This document shows, piece after piece, positions 27,720-37,454 of a DNA stretch of 64,000 nucleotides. Source of the DNA: DATAOG01 sp963798075 (lineage in GTDB: Bacteria > Pseudomonadota > Alphaproteobacteria > Geminicoccales > Geminicoccaceae); assembly GCA_963798075.1 (NCBI GenBank), contig CAWCRU010000006.1, positions 248,001 to 312,000 of the forward strand, given 5' to 3'. Each line of letters opens with the position of its first letter. The stretch's first letter is position 1. Made by a program: the position numbers and the translations under genes. The notes under the pieces are model-generated. The model searched no databases, was not told the origin of the DNA, and saw only the letters and a list, made by a program, of their open reading frames with translations.

Positions 27720-29126
27720 ATGTCGAAGGATCATTCCAACCGCAACCGACGATAAAGGCTGGATCAGCCGCCGCCGATTTGTCCAGACCGCGGCAGGTGC
27801 GGGCGCCGGGATCGGCGCGTTGGGCCTGGGCGGGCGGGCACCCTGGCACTTCGTGCGCGGGGCCTACGCCGCGGACCAGCAGCCGATCGGCAACTTCCCG
27901 ATCAAGGGCTCGGAGGTCGTGTTCGGCTTCAACGTGCCGCAGACCGGCTCCTATGCCGACGAGGGCGCGGACGAACTGCGCGCGTTCAAGCTCGCCGTCA
28001 AGCACCTGAACGAGGGCGGCGGCATGCTCGAGACGCTCAAGCCCTCAGCGACTCAAGGGCAACGGGCTGCTTGGCATGAAGGTCAAGTACGTGACCGGCG
28101 ACACCGAGACCAAGCCGGATCCCGCTCGTGCCAGCGCCCGGCGGATGATCGAGCGCGACGGCGTCATCATGTTCAGCGGCGGCTCCAGCAGCGCCATCGC
28201 GGTCGCCGAGCAGTACCTCGCCCAGGAGAAGGGCGTGATCTTCATGTGCGCGCTCACCCACTCCAACGACACCACCGGCAAGGACCGCAGGCGCTACGGA
28301 TTCCGCCACTTCTTCAACGCCTATATGTCGGGCCAGGCGCTGGCGCCGATCCTGGCCAAGCAATACGGCAAGGACCGCCGGACCTTCCACCTCACCGCCG
28401 ACTACACCTGGGGCCACACCCAATACGAGTCGATGAAGGAGTTCACCGAGAAGGAAGGCTGGACGACCGTCAACAACATCATGACGCCGCTCGGCACGAC
28501 CGACTACAGCCAGTTCCTGACCGCGGTGCTGAACAGCGATGCCGACGTGCTGGTGCTTGAACCACTACGGCCAGGACATGGTCAACTCGCTGACCCAGGC
28601 GGTGCGCTTCGGCATGCGCGACAAGGAAGTTGGCGGCAAGCAGATGCAGGTCGTGGTGCCGCTCTACAGCCGGCTCATGGCCCAGGGTGCCGGTGCCGAG
28701 AACATCGAGGGCATCCTCGGCACCACCAACTGGCACCCGGCGCTGGACGACGACGGCTCGAAGGTGTTCGTCAAGGCGTTCCAGGATGCGTATCAGGCGC
28801 CGCCCTCGCAGGCGGCGGAGACCGCCTACGTCCAGACCCTGCTCTACGGCAATGCGGTCGAGCGCGCCGGCACCTTCTACCCGCCTGAGGTCATCAAGTC
28901 GCTCGAGGACTTCGAGATCGAGGGCATCGGTCCGGGCAAGACCGTCTACCGCGCCTGCGACCACCAGGCGTTCCACGAGATCCTGGTCGTGCGCGGCAAG
29001 GGCCCGAGCCAGATGAAGGACAAGTACGACCTGCTCGAGATCGTCGAGCGGGTGCCGCGGGAGAATATCGGCTACCCGTGCGACCAGTTCCCGGGCGAGC
29101 TCGGACCCTATATCCCCGAGGCGTGA
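27720..29126 (+). CDS. Tat-exported branched-chain/amide-type ABC substrate-binding protein (multiple apparent frameshifts)
   Basis: Periplasmic type I binding protein of the LivJ/UrtA/FmdD class, about 468 residues once repaired. The N-terminus has a twin-arginine signal (ISRRRFVQTAAGAGAGIGAL). Mature segments include VVFGFNVPQTGSYADEGA, KYVTGDTETKPD, FSGGSSSAIAVAEQYLAQ, DYTWGHTQYESM and NIEGILGTTNWHP. The frame advances three times by one surplus base: between about 27740 and 27760, at about 28051 (expected SALKGNGLLG) and at about 28557 (expected VLNHYGQDMV). The ATG at 27720 has a GGGAG ribosome site 8 bases upstream; the ATG at 27712 fits the second frame but sits on the ribosome site. 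It heads the transporter operon. Ligand unknown. Confidence 0.8.
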
Positions 29127-29198
29127 GCAGACCCTGACGGCGCGTGAGCATCGCCCGCCACGGATCCAGGCCGTGGCGGGCGTCCGCCGGAGAGACGG

Positions 29199-30071
29199 AT
29201 GACCATCGGCAGTCTGGCGCTGCAGGTCCTGACCGGTCTGCAGATCGGCGCGATCTACGTCCTGATCGCGCTCGGCCTGACCCTGATCTTCGGCACCCTC
29301 GGGGTCGCCAACTTCGCCCACGGCGCGCTCTTCATGATCGGCGCCTACCTCGGCTGGCTGATCTCCGAGGCGACCGGCTACTGGGTCGCCTTCCTGGTCG
29401 TGCCGCTCGCGCTGTTCATGCTCGGCGTCGTGCTCGAGCGCGGCCTGATCCAGTTCTTCTACCGGCGGCCGGCGACCGACCAGATCCTGGTCACCTTCGG
29501 CCTCGCACTCGTGATCCAGGAATCGATGCGCTGGGCCTTCGGCGGCACCACCAAGCCGTTCCCGCCGCCGTCCTGGGCGCTCATCCCGATGAACATCGGC
29601 ATCGGCTACTATCCGCCCTGGCGGCTGATCATCGTCGGCCTCACGCTCGCGATCGTCGTGGCACTCTGGCTGTTCCTGCGCTTCACCCGCTTCGGCCTCG
29701 TGATCCGCGCCGGCATGCGCGACCCGGAGATGCTGCGCTTCCTCGGCATCAACGTCACCAACCGCTTCACCTTCGTGTTCGGCTTCGGGGCGCTGCTCGC
29801 GGGCTTTGCCGGCGTGATCGGCGGGCCCACCACGGCCGTCAACCCGGAGGTCGGCATGGCCATGCTGGTGCCCTCGTTCCTGGTCGTGGTGATCGGCGGC
29901 ATGGGCAGCCTGCCGGGCGCGATCCTGGCTGGCCTGCTGATGGGGCAAGCCGTGAGCCTCGCCGTCCTGGTCTACCCGCCGATCGGCCAGGTGATCGTCT
30001 ATATCGTCGCCGCGGTGATCCTGCTCTGGCGCCCGCGCGGTCTGCTCGGCGTCCGCGGAGTGATGGAATGA
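29199..30071 (+). CDS. LivH-type ABC transporter permease
   Basis: Inner-membrane permease of 290 residues in the branched-chain amino acid/urea/amide uptake family. It has about eight hydrophobic segments with the hallmark ANFAHGALFMIGAYLGW and a conserved VVVIGGMGSLPGAILAGLL near the C-terminus. It starts about 72 bp after the binding-protein stop, and its stop overlaps the LivM-type start (ATGA). It works with that subunit as the pore. Whether the cargo is an amino acid, urea, amide or another small molecule cannot be read from the sequence. Confidence 0.9.
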   Translation: MTIGSLALQVLTGLQIGAIYVLIALGLTLIFGTLGVANFAHGALFMIGAYLGWLISEATGYWVAFLVVPLALFMLGVVLERGLIQFFYRRPATDQILVTFGLALVIQESMRWAFGGTTKPFPPPSWALIPMNIGIGYYPPWRLIIVGLTLAIVVALWLFLRFTRFGLVIRAGMRDPEMLRFLGINVTNRFTFVFGFGALLAGFAGVIGGPTTAVNPEVGMAMLVPSFLVVVIGGMGSLPGAILAGLLMGQAVSLAVLVYPPIGQVIVYIVAAVILLWRPRGLLGVRGVME

Positions 30072-31111
30072 GGCGGCTGCTCGCCACCGACGGGCCCTGG
30101 CGCGAGGGAGCGCTGATGGTGGTGGTCGCGGCCGTGCTGCTGGCGCTGCCCTGGATCCTGGATGCGATCGGCGGCTACCGTGAGCTCGCGTCCCGGATCA
30201 TCATCTGGGGCATCTTCGCGCTCGGCTTCGATCTCCTGGTCGGCTTCACGGGCTATCTGTCGTTCGGCCATGCCGCCTTCTGGGGCCTCGGCGCCTACTG
30301 CGCGGGCTACACGCTCCTGCACTTCACCGACAGCGCCCTGGTCGCGATGGGCGTCGGCACGCTCGCGGCCTCGCTGGTCGCGGTCGTGCTCGGTTACCTG
30401 ACGCTGCGCCGCCACGGCATCTACTTCGCCGTGCTGACGCTCGCGTTCGCCCAGATGTTCTACTACGCGGCGCTGGCTCCTCTGCAGGACTGGACCGGCG
30501 GCGACAACGGCCTGACCGCGATCCCGACGCCCGTGCTCGCGGGCGTGCCGCTCAAGGGGGCCGCGATCCATTACCTGGTCAGCGTCTGCGCGCTGATCGC
30601 CCTCTACGTCGCAAGGCGGATCGCCCGCTCGCCCTTCGGGCTCATGCTGCGCGCGATCAAGTCGAACGAGACCCGCCTGCGTTCGACCGGCATCGACGTC
30701 TACCGCTACAAGGTCACGGCGTTCGCGATCAGCGGCGTCTACGCCGGCCTCGCGGGCACCCTCTACGTCCTCTACGAGACCTACGTGCCGACCGAGAGCC
30801 TGCACTGGGTGACCTCGGGCGAGGTGGTCATGATGTCGGTGATCGGCGGCCTCGGCACCCTCTTCGGGCCGATGATCGGGGCGGGCGTCGTGCTCTACCT
30901 CGAGAACGTGCTGTCGGCCTCGACCGAGCAGTGGCTGCTGATCGAGGGCTTGATCTTCATGGGCTTCGTGATCTTCCTGCCGGGCGGCATCATGGAGGGC
31001 GCGCGCCGCATCCTGCACTGGCTGGGCGGCTCCCGCCGCGGGCCGGACGAGCTTCAGCCGGCGGAAGGCCGCGCGGCGGCGCGCACGCTCGCGCAAGAGC
31101 GCTCCCGCTAG
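30068..31111 (+). CDS. LivM-type ABC transporter permease
   Basis: Second permease subunit, 347 residues, with the family hallmark FDLLVGFTGYLSFGHAAFWG, a coupling loop RSPFGLMLRAIKSNETRLR, and VIGGLGTLFGPMIGAG. The C-terminal 30 residues are hydrophilic and Arg-rich. Translation is probably coupled to the LivH-type gene through a 4-bp overlap. A LivG-type ATPase follows after 16 bp. Confidence 0.9.
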   Translation: MRRLLATDGPWREGALMVVVAAVLLALPWILDAIGGYRELASRIIIWGIFALGFDLLVGFTGYLSFGHAAFWGLGAYCAGYTLLHFTDSALVAMGVGTLAASLVAVVLGYLTLRRHGIYFAVLTLAFAQMFYYAALAPLQDWTGGDNGLTAIPTPVLAGVPLKGAAIHYLVSVCALIALYVARRIARSPFGLMLRAIKSNETRLRSTGIDVYRYKVTAFAISGVYAGLAGTLYVLYETYVPTESLHWVTSGEVVMMSVIGGLGTLFGPMIGAGVVLYLENVLSASTEQWLLIEGLIFMGFVIFLPGGIMEGARRILHWLGGSRRGPDELQPAEGRAAARTLAQERSR

Positions 31112-31127
31112 GGCCGGGGACCGGACC

Positions 31128-31883
31128 ATGGCGCTCCTCGAAGTCGCCGGCGTCAGCAAGCGCTTCAGCGGGCTGCGCGCGCTCGATCAGGTCGACCTCG
31201 CGGTCGAGGAGGGCAGCATCCACAGCATCATCGGCCCCAACGGGGCCGGCAAGAGCACGCTTTTGAACGTGCTGACCGGCAGCCTGCGGCCGGACGAGGG
31301 TGCGGTCGTGTTCGACGGCACCTCGTTGATCGGGCGGCCGCCGTTCGCGATCAACCAGCTGGGCATCGCGCGGGTCTTCCAGACGCCCGAGATCTTCCCC
31401 GAGCTGAGCCTGCTCGACAACGTCATGATCGCAGCGCTGGCCGCACGCGACGGCAGTTTCCGTGCGAACCTGCTCGAGCATCCGCGCAAGCGGAGCGCGG
31501 TCCGCGACCAGGCCGCCGAGGCGCTCGCCAGCGTCGGCCTGGAGCGCCTGCGCGAGACCCAGGCGCGTCATCTCTCGCGCGGGGACAAGCGGCGGCTCGA
31601 GCTCGCGATCTGCCTCGCGCACCGGCCGCGGCTGCTGCTGCTCGACGAGCCGACCGCCGGCATGTCGCACAGCGAAACCCATTCGACCGCCGAGCTGTTG
31701 CGCAAGATCTCGGCGACCGGCGTCACCAAGGTCATCATCGAGCACGACATGGACGTCGTCTTCAGCCTGTCCTCGCGGATCACCGTCCTCCATCAGGGCC
31801 GCGTGATCGCCGACGGCCGGCCGGAGGAGATCCGCGCCAACGACGCGGTCCAGGAAGCCTATCTCGGCGGGGCGCAGGCATGA
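31128..31883 (+). CDS. LivG-type ABC transporter ATPase
   Basis: Cytoplasmic ATPase of 251 residues: Walker A IGPNGAGKST, signature LSRGDKRRLELA (a Liv-family variant), Walker B LLLLDEPTAGMS and switch histidine in IIEHDMDVVF. It pairs with the LivF-type ATPase, whose start overlaps this stop by 4 bp. The signature is closer to urea/amide systems than to classical leucine systems, in line with the binding protein. Confidence 0.9.
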   Translation: MALLEVAGVSKRFSGLRALDQVDLAVEEGSIHSIIGPNGAGKSTLLNVLTGSLRPDEGAVVFDGTSLIGRPPFAINQLGIARVFQTPEIFPELSLLDNVMIAALAARDGSFRANLLEHPRKRSAVRDQAAEALASVGLERLRETQARHLSRGDKRRLELAICLAHRPRLLLLDEPTAGMSHSETHSTAELLRKISATGVTKVIIEHDMDVVFSLSSRITVLHQGRVIADGRPEEIRANDAVQEAYLGGAQA

Positions 31884-32602
31884 GTGCGGTGGCCGCGAGC
31901 GCGCTGCTCGACTGCCGCGACCTGCACGCCTACTACGGCGAGAGCTACGTCGTGCACGGCGTCTCCCTGACCGTCGAGCCGAACGAGATCCTGGCGCTGC
32001 TCGGCCGCAACGGCGCCGGCAAGACCTCGACCTTGCGCACCATCGCGCGCGCCCAGCAGCCGGAGCTCAAGCGCGGCGAGATCTACCTGCGGGGTCGGCC
32101 GCTGCATGGGGTCCCGACGCATCAGGCGGCGCGCATGGGCATATCGCTGGTGCCCGAGGACCGCCGCATCATCCCCGGCCTCACGGTCGAGGAGAACCTC
32201 GTGCTCGCCCAGATCGCCAAGGAGCCCGGCTGGACGCTCGAGCGCATCTACGGCCACTTCCCGCGGCTCGGCGAGCGCCGCCGGCAGGAGGGCGTGACGC
32301 TGTCCGGCGGCGAGCAGCAGATGCTGGCGATCGCGCGCGCGCTCGCCCGCCACCTCGACCTGTTGCTCCTGGACGAGCCCTACGAGGGCCTGGCGCCGCA
32401 GATCGTGCGCGAGATCGAGCAGATCCTGGTCGAGGTCAAGCAGACCGGCATCACCGTGATCCTGGTCGAGCAGAATGCGATCGCGGCGTTGCGCATCGCG
32501 GATCGCTGCGCGATCCTCGACGACGGTGCGATCGTGTTCACCGGCAAGCCGGACGAGGTGCTCGCGAACGAGGAGATCCGCCGCGAGTATCTGGCGCTCT
32601 GA
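31880..32602 (+). CDS. LivF-type ABC transporter ATPase
   Basis: Second ATPase subunit, 240 residues, with Walker A LGRNGAGKTST, signature LSGGEQQMLAIARAL, Walker B LLLLDEPYEGLAPQI and switch histidine position occupied by Gln in VILVEQNAIAAL, which is normal for LivF. It is the last transporter gene. An SDR gene follows 59 bp downstream in the same orientation and may be co-transcribed. Confidence 0.9.
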   Translation: MSAVAASALLDCRDLHAYYGESYVVHGVSLTVEPNEILALLGRNGAGKTSTLRTIARAQQPELKRGEIYLRGRPLHGVPTHQAARMGISLVPEDRRIIPGLTVEENLVLAQIAKEPGWTLERIYGHFPRLGERRRQEGVTLSGGEQQMLAIARALARHLDLLLLDEPYEGLAPQIVREIEQILVEVKQTGITVILVEQNAIAALRIADRCAILDDGAIVFTGKPDEVLANEEIRREYLAL

Positions 32603-32661
32603 GCCGGGATAGCCGGTTCGGGCACAAAGGACGGCAGGTGGCAAAGGGAGCGCCTGGGCGC

Positions 32662-33479
32662 ATGGCTGCACTTTCATACGATCAGAACCCCAACGTCATG
32701 ATCGTGGGCGTGGGTCTCATGGGTCAATACCTCGCGAGCCACGTCGGCGAGTGGCTGGGCGCTGCCAGGCTCGTTCTCGTCGACGCCGCGGCCGCGATCA
32801 ACGTCGCAGGCGAACGTCAGGGCCCTTGCCGACTTCGCGCGCTCGATCGCGGCCGCCAGTCCCGTCCCTCGAGGTCGTTGCGGAAACCGTCGATATCACG
32901 AGTGAAGACGCCGTCGCCGCCCTCTTCGCGCGCCACGGCAGGATCCGCTATCTCCAACACACCGCCGGCATCTCGCCCAGGCCGCTGACCCCGCCCGAGG
33001 AGCTCAGCAAGGAGGACGTCCTCGGCGCCTGCGAGGTCAATCTCTGGGGCGCGCACAATGTCCTCAAGCAAGGCATCCGCGCCGGCGCCTTCGCGCCCCG
33101 CGCCCACGCCGTCATCATCCTCTCGACATCGGCCACCGTCGGCTCGGAGGGCCGCGCGAGCGCCGCCTACGAGATGTCCAAAGGCGGTCTCCTCAACCTT
33201 TTGACCCTGCAGGCCCGCTACTTCCTCGAAGCGCACGGCCTGGTCCTGAACGGCCTCGCCCCCTCCCCGCTGCGCGGCCCCATGGCCGCCCAGAACGAGA
33301 TCGGCGCGGGCCGCCTGCAGGCGGTCGAGGACAGCATGCCCATCGGCGGCCTGACCGATCCCTCCCATATCGCCGCGGCCACCATGTACTTCTGGTCGAA
33401 CCAATGCTGGTGCGTGGGCGAAGTCCTGACCATCGACGGCGGCTACACCAAACACAAGCCGATCTATGGGCCGCTCTGA
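32662..33479 (+). CDS. SDR-family oxidoreductase (two apparent frameshifts)
   Basis: Short-chain dehydrogenase of about 272 residues after repair. The first frame gives a Rossmann start, VMIVGVGLMGQYLASHVG, then LVLVDA. A short middle piece (ALADFARSIAAAS) lies in a second frame, and the rest is in a third: LEVVAETVDI, LQHTAGISPRP (in place of NNAG), SATVGSEGRAS, YEMSKGG with the catalytic Tyr and Lys, and a C-terminal LTIDGGYTKHKP. Both changes need one surplus base removed, at about 32790-32813 and about 32868-32873. GTG 32638 is an alternative start. It follows the ABC operon, so it may act on the imported compound (inference). Confidence 0.7.
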
Positions 33480-33566
33480 GGTCGTCGGTCTTTGGGAGGC
33501 CGCTGAAGGGCTGCTCCGGATTGGTCGCAGGGCTGCGGATGCGCGCCGACAACCATCTCGGCTGAT

Positions 33567-33642
<76 letters not shown>

Positions 33643-33755
33643 CCAAGGGCTTAGCTAGGGGGCTTTGGGGCGCGCGTCAACCCGGTCGGCGGGCGGCGCC
33701 CCGCGCGCGCGGCACTTGCCCGGCGGCGGCGCGGCGCTACAGATGAGCGGCGCGG

Positions 33756-33831
33756 GCGGGTGTAGCTCAGTGGTAGAGCAGAAGCTTCCCAAGCTTCGTG
33801 TCGAGGGTTCGAATTCCCTTCACCCGCTCCA
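33756..33831 (+). tRNA. tRNA-Gly, anticodon CCC
   Basis: Full cloverleaf, 76 bases with an encoded CCA. Acceptor GCGGGTG pairs with CACCCGC, the D-arm contains AGCTCAGTGGTAGAGC, stem GAAGC/GCTTC encloses loop TTCCCAA with anticodon CCC, and the T-arm contains GGTTCGAATCCC-like sequence. It is divergent from the tRNA-Lys gene, 113 bp away, and convergent with the MaoC gene. It reads GGG codons. Confidence 0.95.
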
Positions 33832-33857
33832 GCCTCGCGTCCGCCGCCGGGTCTGGG

Positions 33858-34310
33858 TCACGCCTCGGGCGGGATCGGGTTCGGGACCCATTTCAGGATG
33901 TGCTGGGCGATCGCGACCAGGGTGCCGTCCTGGTTTTTGACCTCGATCCCGGCGCGCGCGCGGCGGCGGACGGGGTCGATCTCGGCGATCTTGTAGGTCA
34001 CGGTGATCGTGTCGCCGATGAAGACGGGCGCCAGAAAACGGATGCGGTCGTAGCCGAGCGAGACCGGGGTCGCGTCCGCCGGCACGCCGCCCGCCTGCTC
34101 GATCATCAAGGTCGAGGCGGTCGACATGAAGCCGATCAGGAGGGCGCCGTGGGCGATCCGGCGGCCGTAGGCCGAGCCCTGCATGGCGGCCTCGTTGACG
34201 TGGTTGGCGGAAAAATCGCCGGTGATGCCCGCGAACAGGTAGACGTCGCTCTCGCCGACCGTCTTGGCAAAGCGCACCTGGTCGCCGATCGCGACGTGGA
34301 ACCCGCTCAT
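33858..34310 (-). CDS. MaoC-family (R)-specific enoyl-CoA hydratase-like protein
   Basis: Single hot-dog domain of 150 residues with the hydratase motif region FAGITGDFSANHVNEA, followed by RIAHGALLIGFMS, including the catalytic Asp and His, and a typical second half (FLAPVFIGDTITVTYKI). Its ATG overlaps the CoA-transferase stop (ATGA), so the two form a coupled pair. The likely joint role is activating an acid to a CoA ester and hydrating or dehydrating it; the substrate is unknown. Confidence 0.88.
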   Translation of the reverse strand: MSGFHVAIGDQVRFAKTVGESDVYLFAGITGDFSANHVNEAAMQGSAYGRRIAHGALLIGFMSTASTLMIEQAGGVPADATPVSLGYDRIRFLAPVFIGDTITVTYKIAEIDPVRRRARAGIEVKNQDGTLVAIAQHILKWVPNPIPPEA

Positions 34311-35501
34311 CCCGAAGCCTCCGCCTCTGGCGCCACCACCACCTGGTGCGCGATCAGATCGTCGATCTCGCCGGCCCCGTAGCCCAGCTCCTCGAGCACG
34401 GCGCGCGTGTCCTCGCCGAGCCGGAGCGCCAGGCGCCGGAGCGCCGGCACCTGGCCGTCGTAGCGCAGCGGATGATTGACGAGCGTCGCCGTGCCGCGGC
34501 CGACCGGCACCTCGCGAAAGACCTGATTGTGGCGGATCTGCGGGTCGTCCGGCAGCTCGTCGTAGCTTTGCACCCGCGCGTACCAGATCGCCTGCGCCTC
34601 GAGACCCGGCACCAGGTCGTCGTAGCGGCGCGGCGCCAGTTCCAGGGCCAGCGCCTCGGCGTAGCGGTCGCGCTCCTCGTAGCGGTCGAGCGCGGCCAGG
34701 GCGCCGCAGCCGCTCGCTGGCCAGCGCCTGCGCGAGCTTTTGCGGATCGTTCAGGGACACGGCCACAAAGCCGTCGGCGATCCGGTAAACGCCGTAGGGC
34801 GCCTCGTGATACCAGGTCGCGAGATTGGGATTGCGCCGGAAGGCGTCGGCGGAGGCGCCACCGCTGAAATAGAGGGTCAGCGGCTCGGTCTGCAGATCGA
34901 GGCCGGCGTTCAGGAGGCTCGCGTCGACCCGCGTGCCGGAGCCCGTCTGCAGGCGGCGGACATAGGCGCCAAGGATGCCCATCGCGAGCAGCGCCGCGCC
35001 ATGCTGATCGGCGGCGGCAAAGCCGATCGCGGTCGGACGTTCGTTGCCGGTCGCGGCGATCAGGCCGCTCAGCGCCTGGATCAACAGATCCTGGCCCGGC
35101 CGGCCGGCCATGGGGCCGCTCGGGCCATAGCCGGTAGCCGACGCGTAGATGATCTCGGGATGCCGGGCTCGCACCGCCTCGTAGCCGAGGCCCAGCCGGT
35201 CCATCACGCCCGGCCGGAAGTTTTCCATGACGACGTCGGCGTCCGCGAGCAGGCGCAGCGCCACCGCCCTGCCGTCCGGGTGCTTGAGGTCGACCGCGAG
35301 CGAGCGCTTGTTGCGGTTGGCCGCGAGATAGAAGGCGCTGACGCCATCGACGAACGCGTTCGCCCCCGACCAGTGGCGCTCGTAGGCACCCAGCGTGGGC
35401 TCGACCTTGATCACGTCGGCCCCCATGTCGCCAAGATACTGCGCCGCCGCCGGCCCCTGCAGGTAGTGGCAGAAGCTGACGACCCGCATCCGGACCAGCA
35501 C
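34307..35501 (-). CDS. CaiB/BaiF family III CoA-transferase (single apparent frameshift)
   Basis: Family III CoA-transferase of about 398 residues after repair. The N-terminal half has QYLGDMGADVIKVEP, NKRSLAVDLKHPDGR, NFRPGVMDRLGLGY and ASATGYGPSGPMAGRPG, with the expected catalytic Asp region (GQDLL). At about 34705-34712 the frame moves by one surplus base and the C-terminal half resumes (ALAALDRYEERDRYAE; HPLRYDGQVPALRR). A GTG start at 35501 has a GGGAGGG ribosome site 8 bases upstream, better than the ATG at 35489. It is paired with the MaoC gene and divergent from a DapA-family gene. Confidence 0.83.
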
Positions 35502-35563
35502 AGGCTTTGCCCTCCCTCGCCCCGCCGATCGGGCAACCTAGGCAGCGCGCCGGTCGGCGGTCA

Positions 35564-35591
35564 AGCGGGGGCGGTCGAGCGGGGGCGGTCG
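35564..35591. repeat. 14-bp unit repeated twice in tandem
   Basis: AGCGGGGGCGGTCG occurs twice head to tail with no mismatch in the divergent spacer between the CoA-transferase and DapA-family genes. It lies roughly mid-spacer, where promoters should be. It may be a simple duplication or a paired binding site. Confidence 0.5.
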
Positions 35592-35670
35592 GATGAGGCG
35601 GTTCGCTTGTCAGGCGCCGGCTCGCCCCCTAGATTTGCCCCAAGAACCCGTCGCCAGGAGGAGCACGGCC

Positions 35671-36633
35671 ATGCCACGGTTCGAGGACGACCGGCCCCAA
35701 GGCGTGATCCCGGCCTGCCTGCTGCCGATGTTCGACGACTTCGCGATCGACGAGCGCGGCTACCGCAAGCACCTTCTGGACGTGGTCGAGGTCGCGGGGA
35801 TCAGCGCGATCACCGTCAATGCGCACGCCTCCGAGGCCGCCTCCTGCAGCGACGCCGAGCAGGCGCGGGTGCTGGATCTCACCATGGACGCGGTCGGCGA
35901 CCGGGTGCCGGTGGTGAACGGCATCTATGCCGACGGCAGCCACCATGCCGCGCGGCTGGCGAAGATGGCCGCCCGCGGCGGCGCATCCTGCCTCCTGGTG
36001 TTCCCGCCGGGCCCGATGGCCATGGGCGGGCAGCTGCGGCCGGAGATGGCGCTCGCCCATTTCAAGATGATCGCCGATGCCTGCGATCTGCCGGTCATCC
36101 TGTTTCAGTATCCGATGGCGTCCGGCCTCGGCTATCCGTTCGAGACCCTTCTGCGGCTGCTCGACGAGGTGCCGCAGATCCGGGCGATCAAGGACTGGTG
36201 CAACGATCCCATGCTGCACGAGCGCCACATCCGGACGCTGCAGGGCCTGGCGCGGCCGGTGACCGTGCTCTCGACCCATTCGAGCTGGCTCATGAGCTCG
36301 CTCGTGATGGGCTGCGGCGGCCTGTTGTCCGGCGCCGGCAGCGTGATCGCCGATCTCCAGGTCGCGCTGTTCGAGGCGGTCCAGGCCAAGGACCTGGCGC
36401 GCGCGCAGGCGATCGACGAGCGCATCTATCCGCTGGTCCAGGCGTTCTACGCGCCGCCGTTCCTGGATATGCACAACCGCATGAAGGAGGCGCTGGTCCT
36501 GCTCGGGCGGCTCGAGCGGGCGGTGGTCCGGCCGCCGCTCATGAAGCTCGGCGCCGCCGAGATCGCGCGTCTGCGCCAGGCGATCGCCGATGCCCGCCTC
36601 GCGACCGAGGGCGCCCTCGACCTCGCGGCCTGA
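35671..36633 (+). CDS. DapA-family (dihydrodipicolinate synthase/N-acetylneuraminate lyase) aldolase
   Basis: TIM-barrel class I lyase of 320 residues. The Schiff-base lysine is in IRAIKDWCND, preceded by the FQYP segment that carries the catalytic Tyr; the N-terminal GVIPACLLPMFDDFAIDERGYRKHL is typical. The substrate loop reads NAHASEAASCS instead of the GTTGE of true DapA, so lysine biosynthesis is unlikely and a catabolic 2-keto acid lyase or dehydratase role is favoured. The start has an AGGAGGAG ribosome site. It diverges from the CoA-transferase/MaoC pair. Confidence 0.87.
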   Translation: MPRFEDDRPQGVIPACLLPMFDDFAIDERGYRKHLLDVVEVAGISAITVNAHASEAASCSDAEQARVLDLTMDAVGDRVPVVNGIYADGSHHAARLAKMAARGGASCLLVFPPGPMAMGGQLRPEMALAHFKMIADACDLPVILFQYPMASGLGYPFETLLRLLDEVPQIRAIKDWCNDPMLHERHIRTLQGLARPVTVLSTHSSWLMSSLVMGCGGLLSGAGSVIADLQVALFEAVQAKDLARAQAIDERIYPLVQAFYAPPFLDMHNRMKEALVLLGRLERAVVRPPLMKLGAAEIARLRQAIADARLATEGALDLAA

Positions 36634-36782
36634 CCCTCGCGCGCCGGGCGCTGCGCCGGCGGGGCCGGGCAGCAGGGGGCTCGCGGTTGACCGCAGATCG
36701 CCGGCGGGGCAGCTTCCCCGGGCGGCCGGCGCCAGTTGCCGGTGCGCCGGTCCGGCACTGCAAGAGAGAGGGAGAAAAAGCG

Positions 36783-37452
36783 TTGGGCAAGATGGTTCGA
36801 GGCAAGGCTGCGGATGGCCACGAGCTCGGTATCTATCGGGCCGATCCCGCCGGTGCGGCGCGGGGTGCGGTGGTCGTCGCGCAGGAGATCTTCGGCGTCA
36901 ACAGCCACATCAGGGCGGTCTGCGACGACTACGCCCGCCAGGGCTACCTCGCGGTCGCGCCGGCGCTTTTCGACCGGGTCGAGCGCGACGTCCAGCTCGG
37001 CTACACCAGCGACGACATCGCGCGAGGGCGGGCGCTGCAGAGAGCCGATCTCGCTCGAGAACGCGCTCGCCGACATGGAAGCGGCGGCCAAGGAGGTGGC
37101 CGGCGCGGGCAGGATCGGGGTCGTCGGCTATTGCTGGGGCGGCACCGTCGCCTGGGTCTGCGCGACCCGCTCGAAGAGCTTCGCGGCCGCGGTCGGCTAC
37201 TATGGCGGCGGCGTCGCCGACCTCGCCAAGGAGCAGCCCAACTGCCCGGTCCAGCTGCATTTCGGCGATCAGGACCAGTCGATCCCGCTCGAGGGCGTGC
37301 GCCGCGTCCAGGCGGCCCATCCGGAGATCCCGGTCTTCATCTACCCGGCCGGTCACGGCTTCAACTGCGACCAGCGCCAGTCCTATGACGCCGAGAGCGC
37401 CCGCCTCGCGCGCGAGCGCACGCTCGCCTTCTTCGGCGAGCACGTCGGCTGA
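36783..37452 (+). CDS. Dienelactone hydrolase family protein (single apparent frameshift)
   Basis: Alpha/beta hydrolase of about 222 residues. It has VVVAQEIFGVN, the nucleophile motif GYCWGG with Cys, the acid in HFGDQDQSIP and the catalytic His in PAGHGFNCD, all as in dienelactone hydrolases. The frame advances by one surplus base at about 37030-37045 between DDIARGRALQ and ISLENALADM. TTG 36783 has a GGGAG ribosome site 10 bases upstream; ATG 36792 is an alternative. No other chloroaromatic-pathway genes adjoin, so it may be a general carboxymethylene-lactone or ester hydrolase. Confidence 0.82.
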
Positions 37453-37454
37453 GC

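Noticed and set aside
33858..35501. Single 547-residue CoA-transferase/MaoC fusion protein
   Set aside because: The frame is continuous only because a frameshift in the transferase leads into the MaoC frame through nonsense (Arg/Gly/Ala-rich) sequence. The true transferase C-terminus is in another frame and ends in an ATGA overlap with MaoC.
35671..36633. Assignment of the TIM-barrel lyase as DapA of lysine biosynthesis
   Set aside because: The GTTGE-type substrate loop is replaced and the gene lies in a catabolic setting, so only the superfamily is supported.
36726..36750. CCGGCGC/GCGCCGG hairpin between the DapA-family gene and the dienelactone hydrolase gene
   Set aside because: A 7-bp stem with an 11-base loop and no T-run in very GC-rich DNA is expected by chance; not convincing as a terminator.
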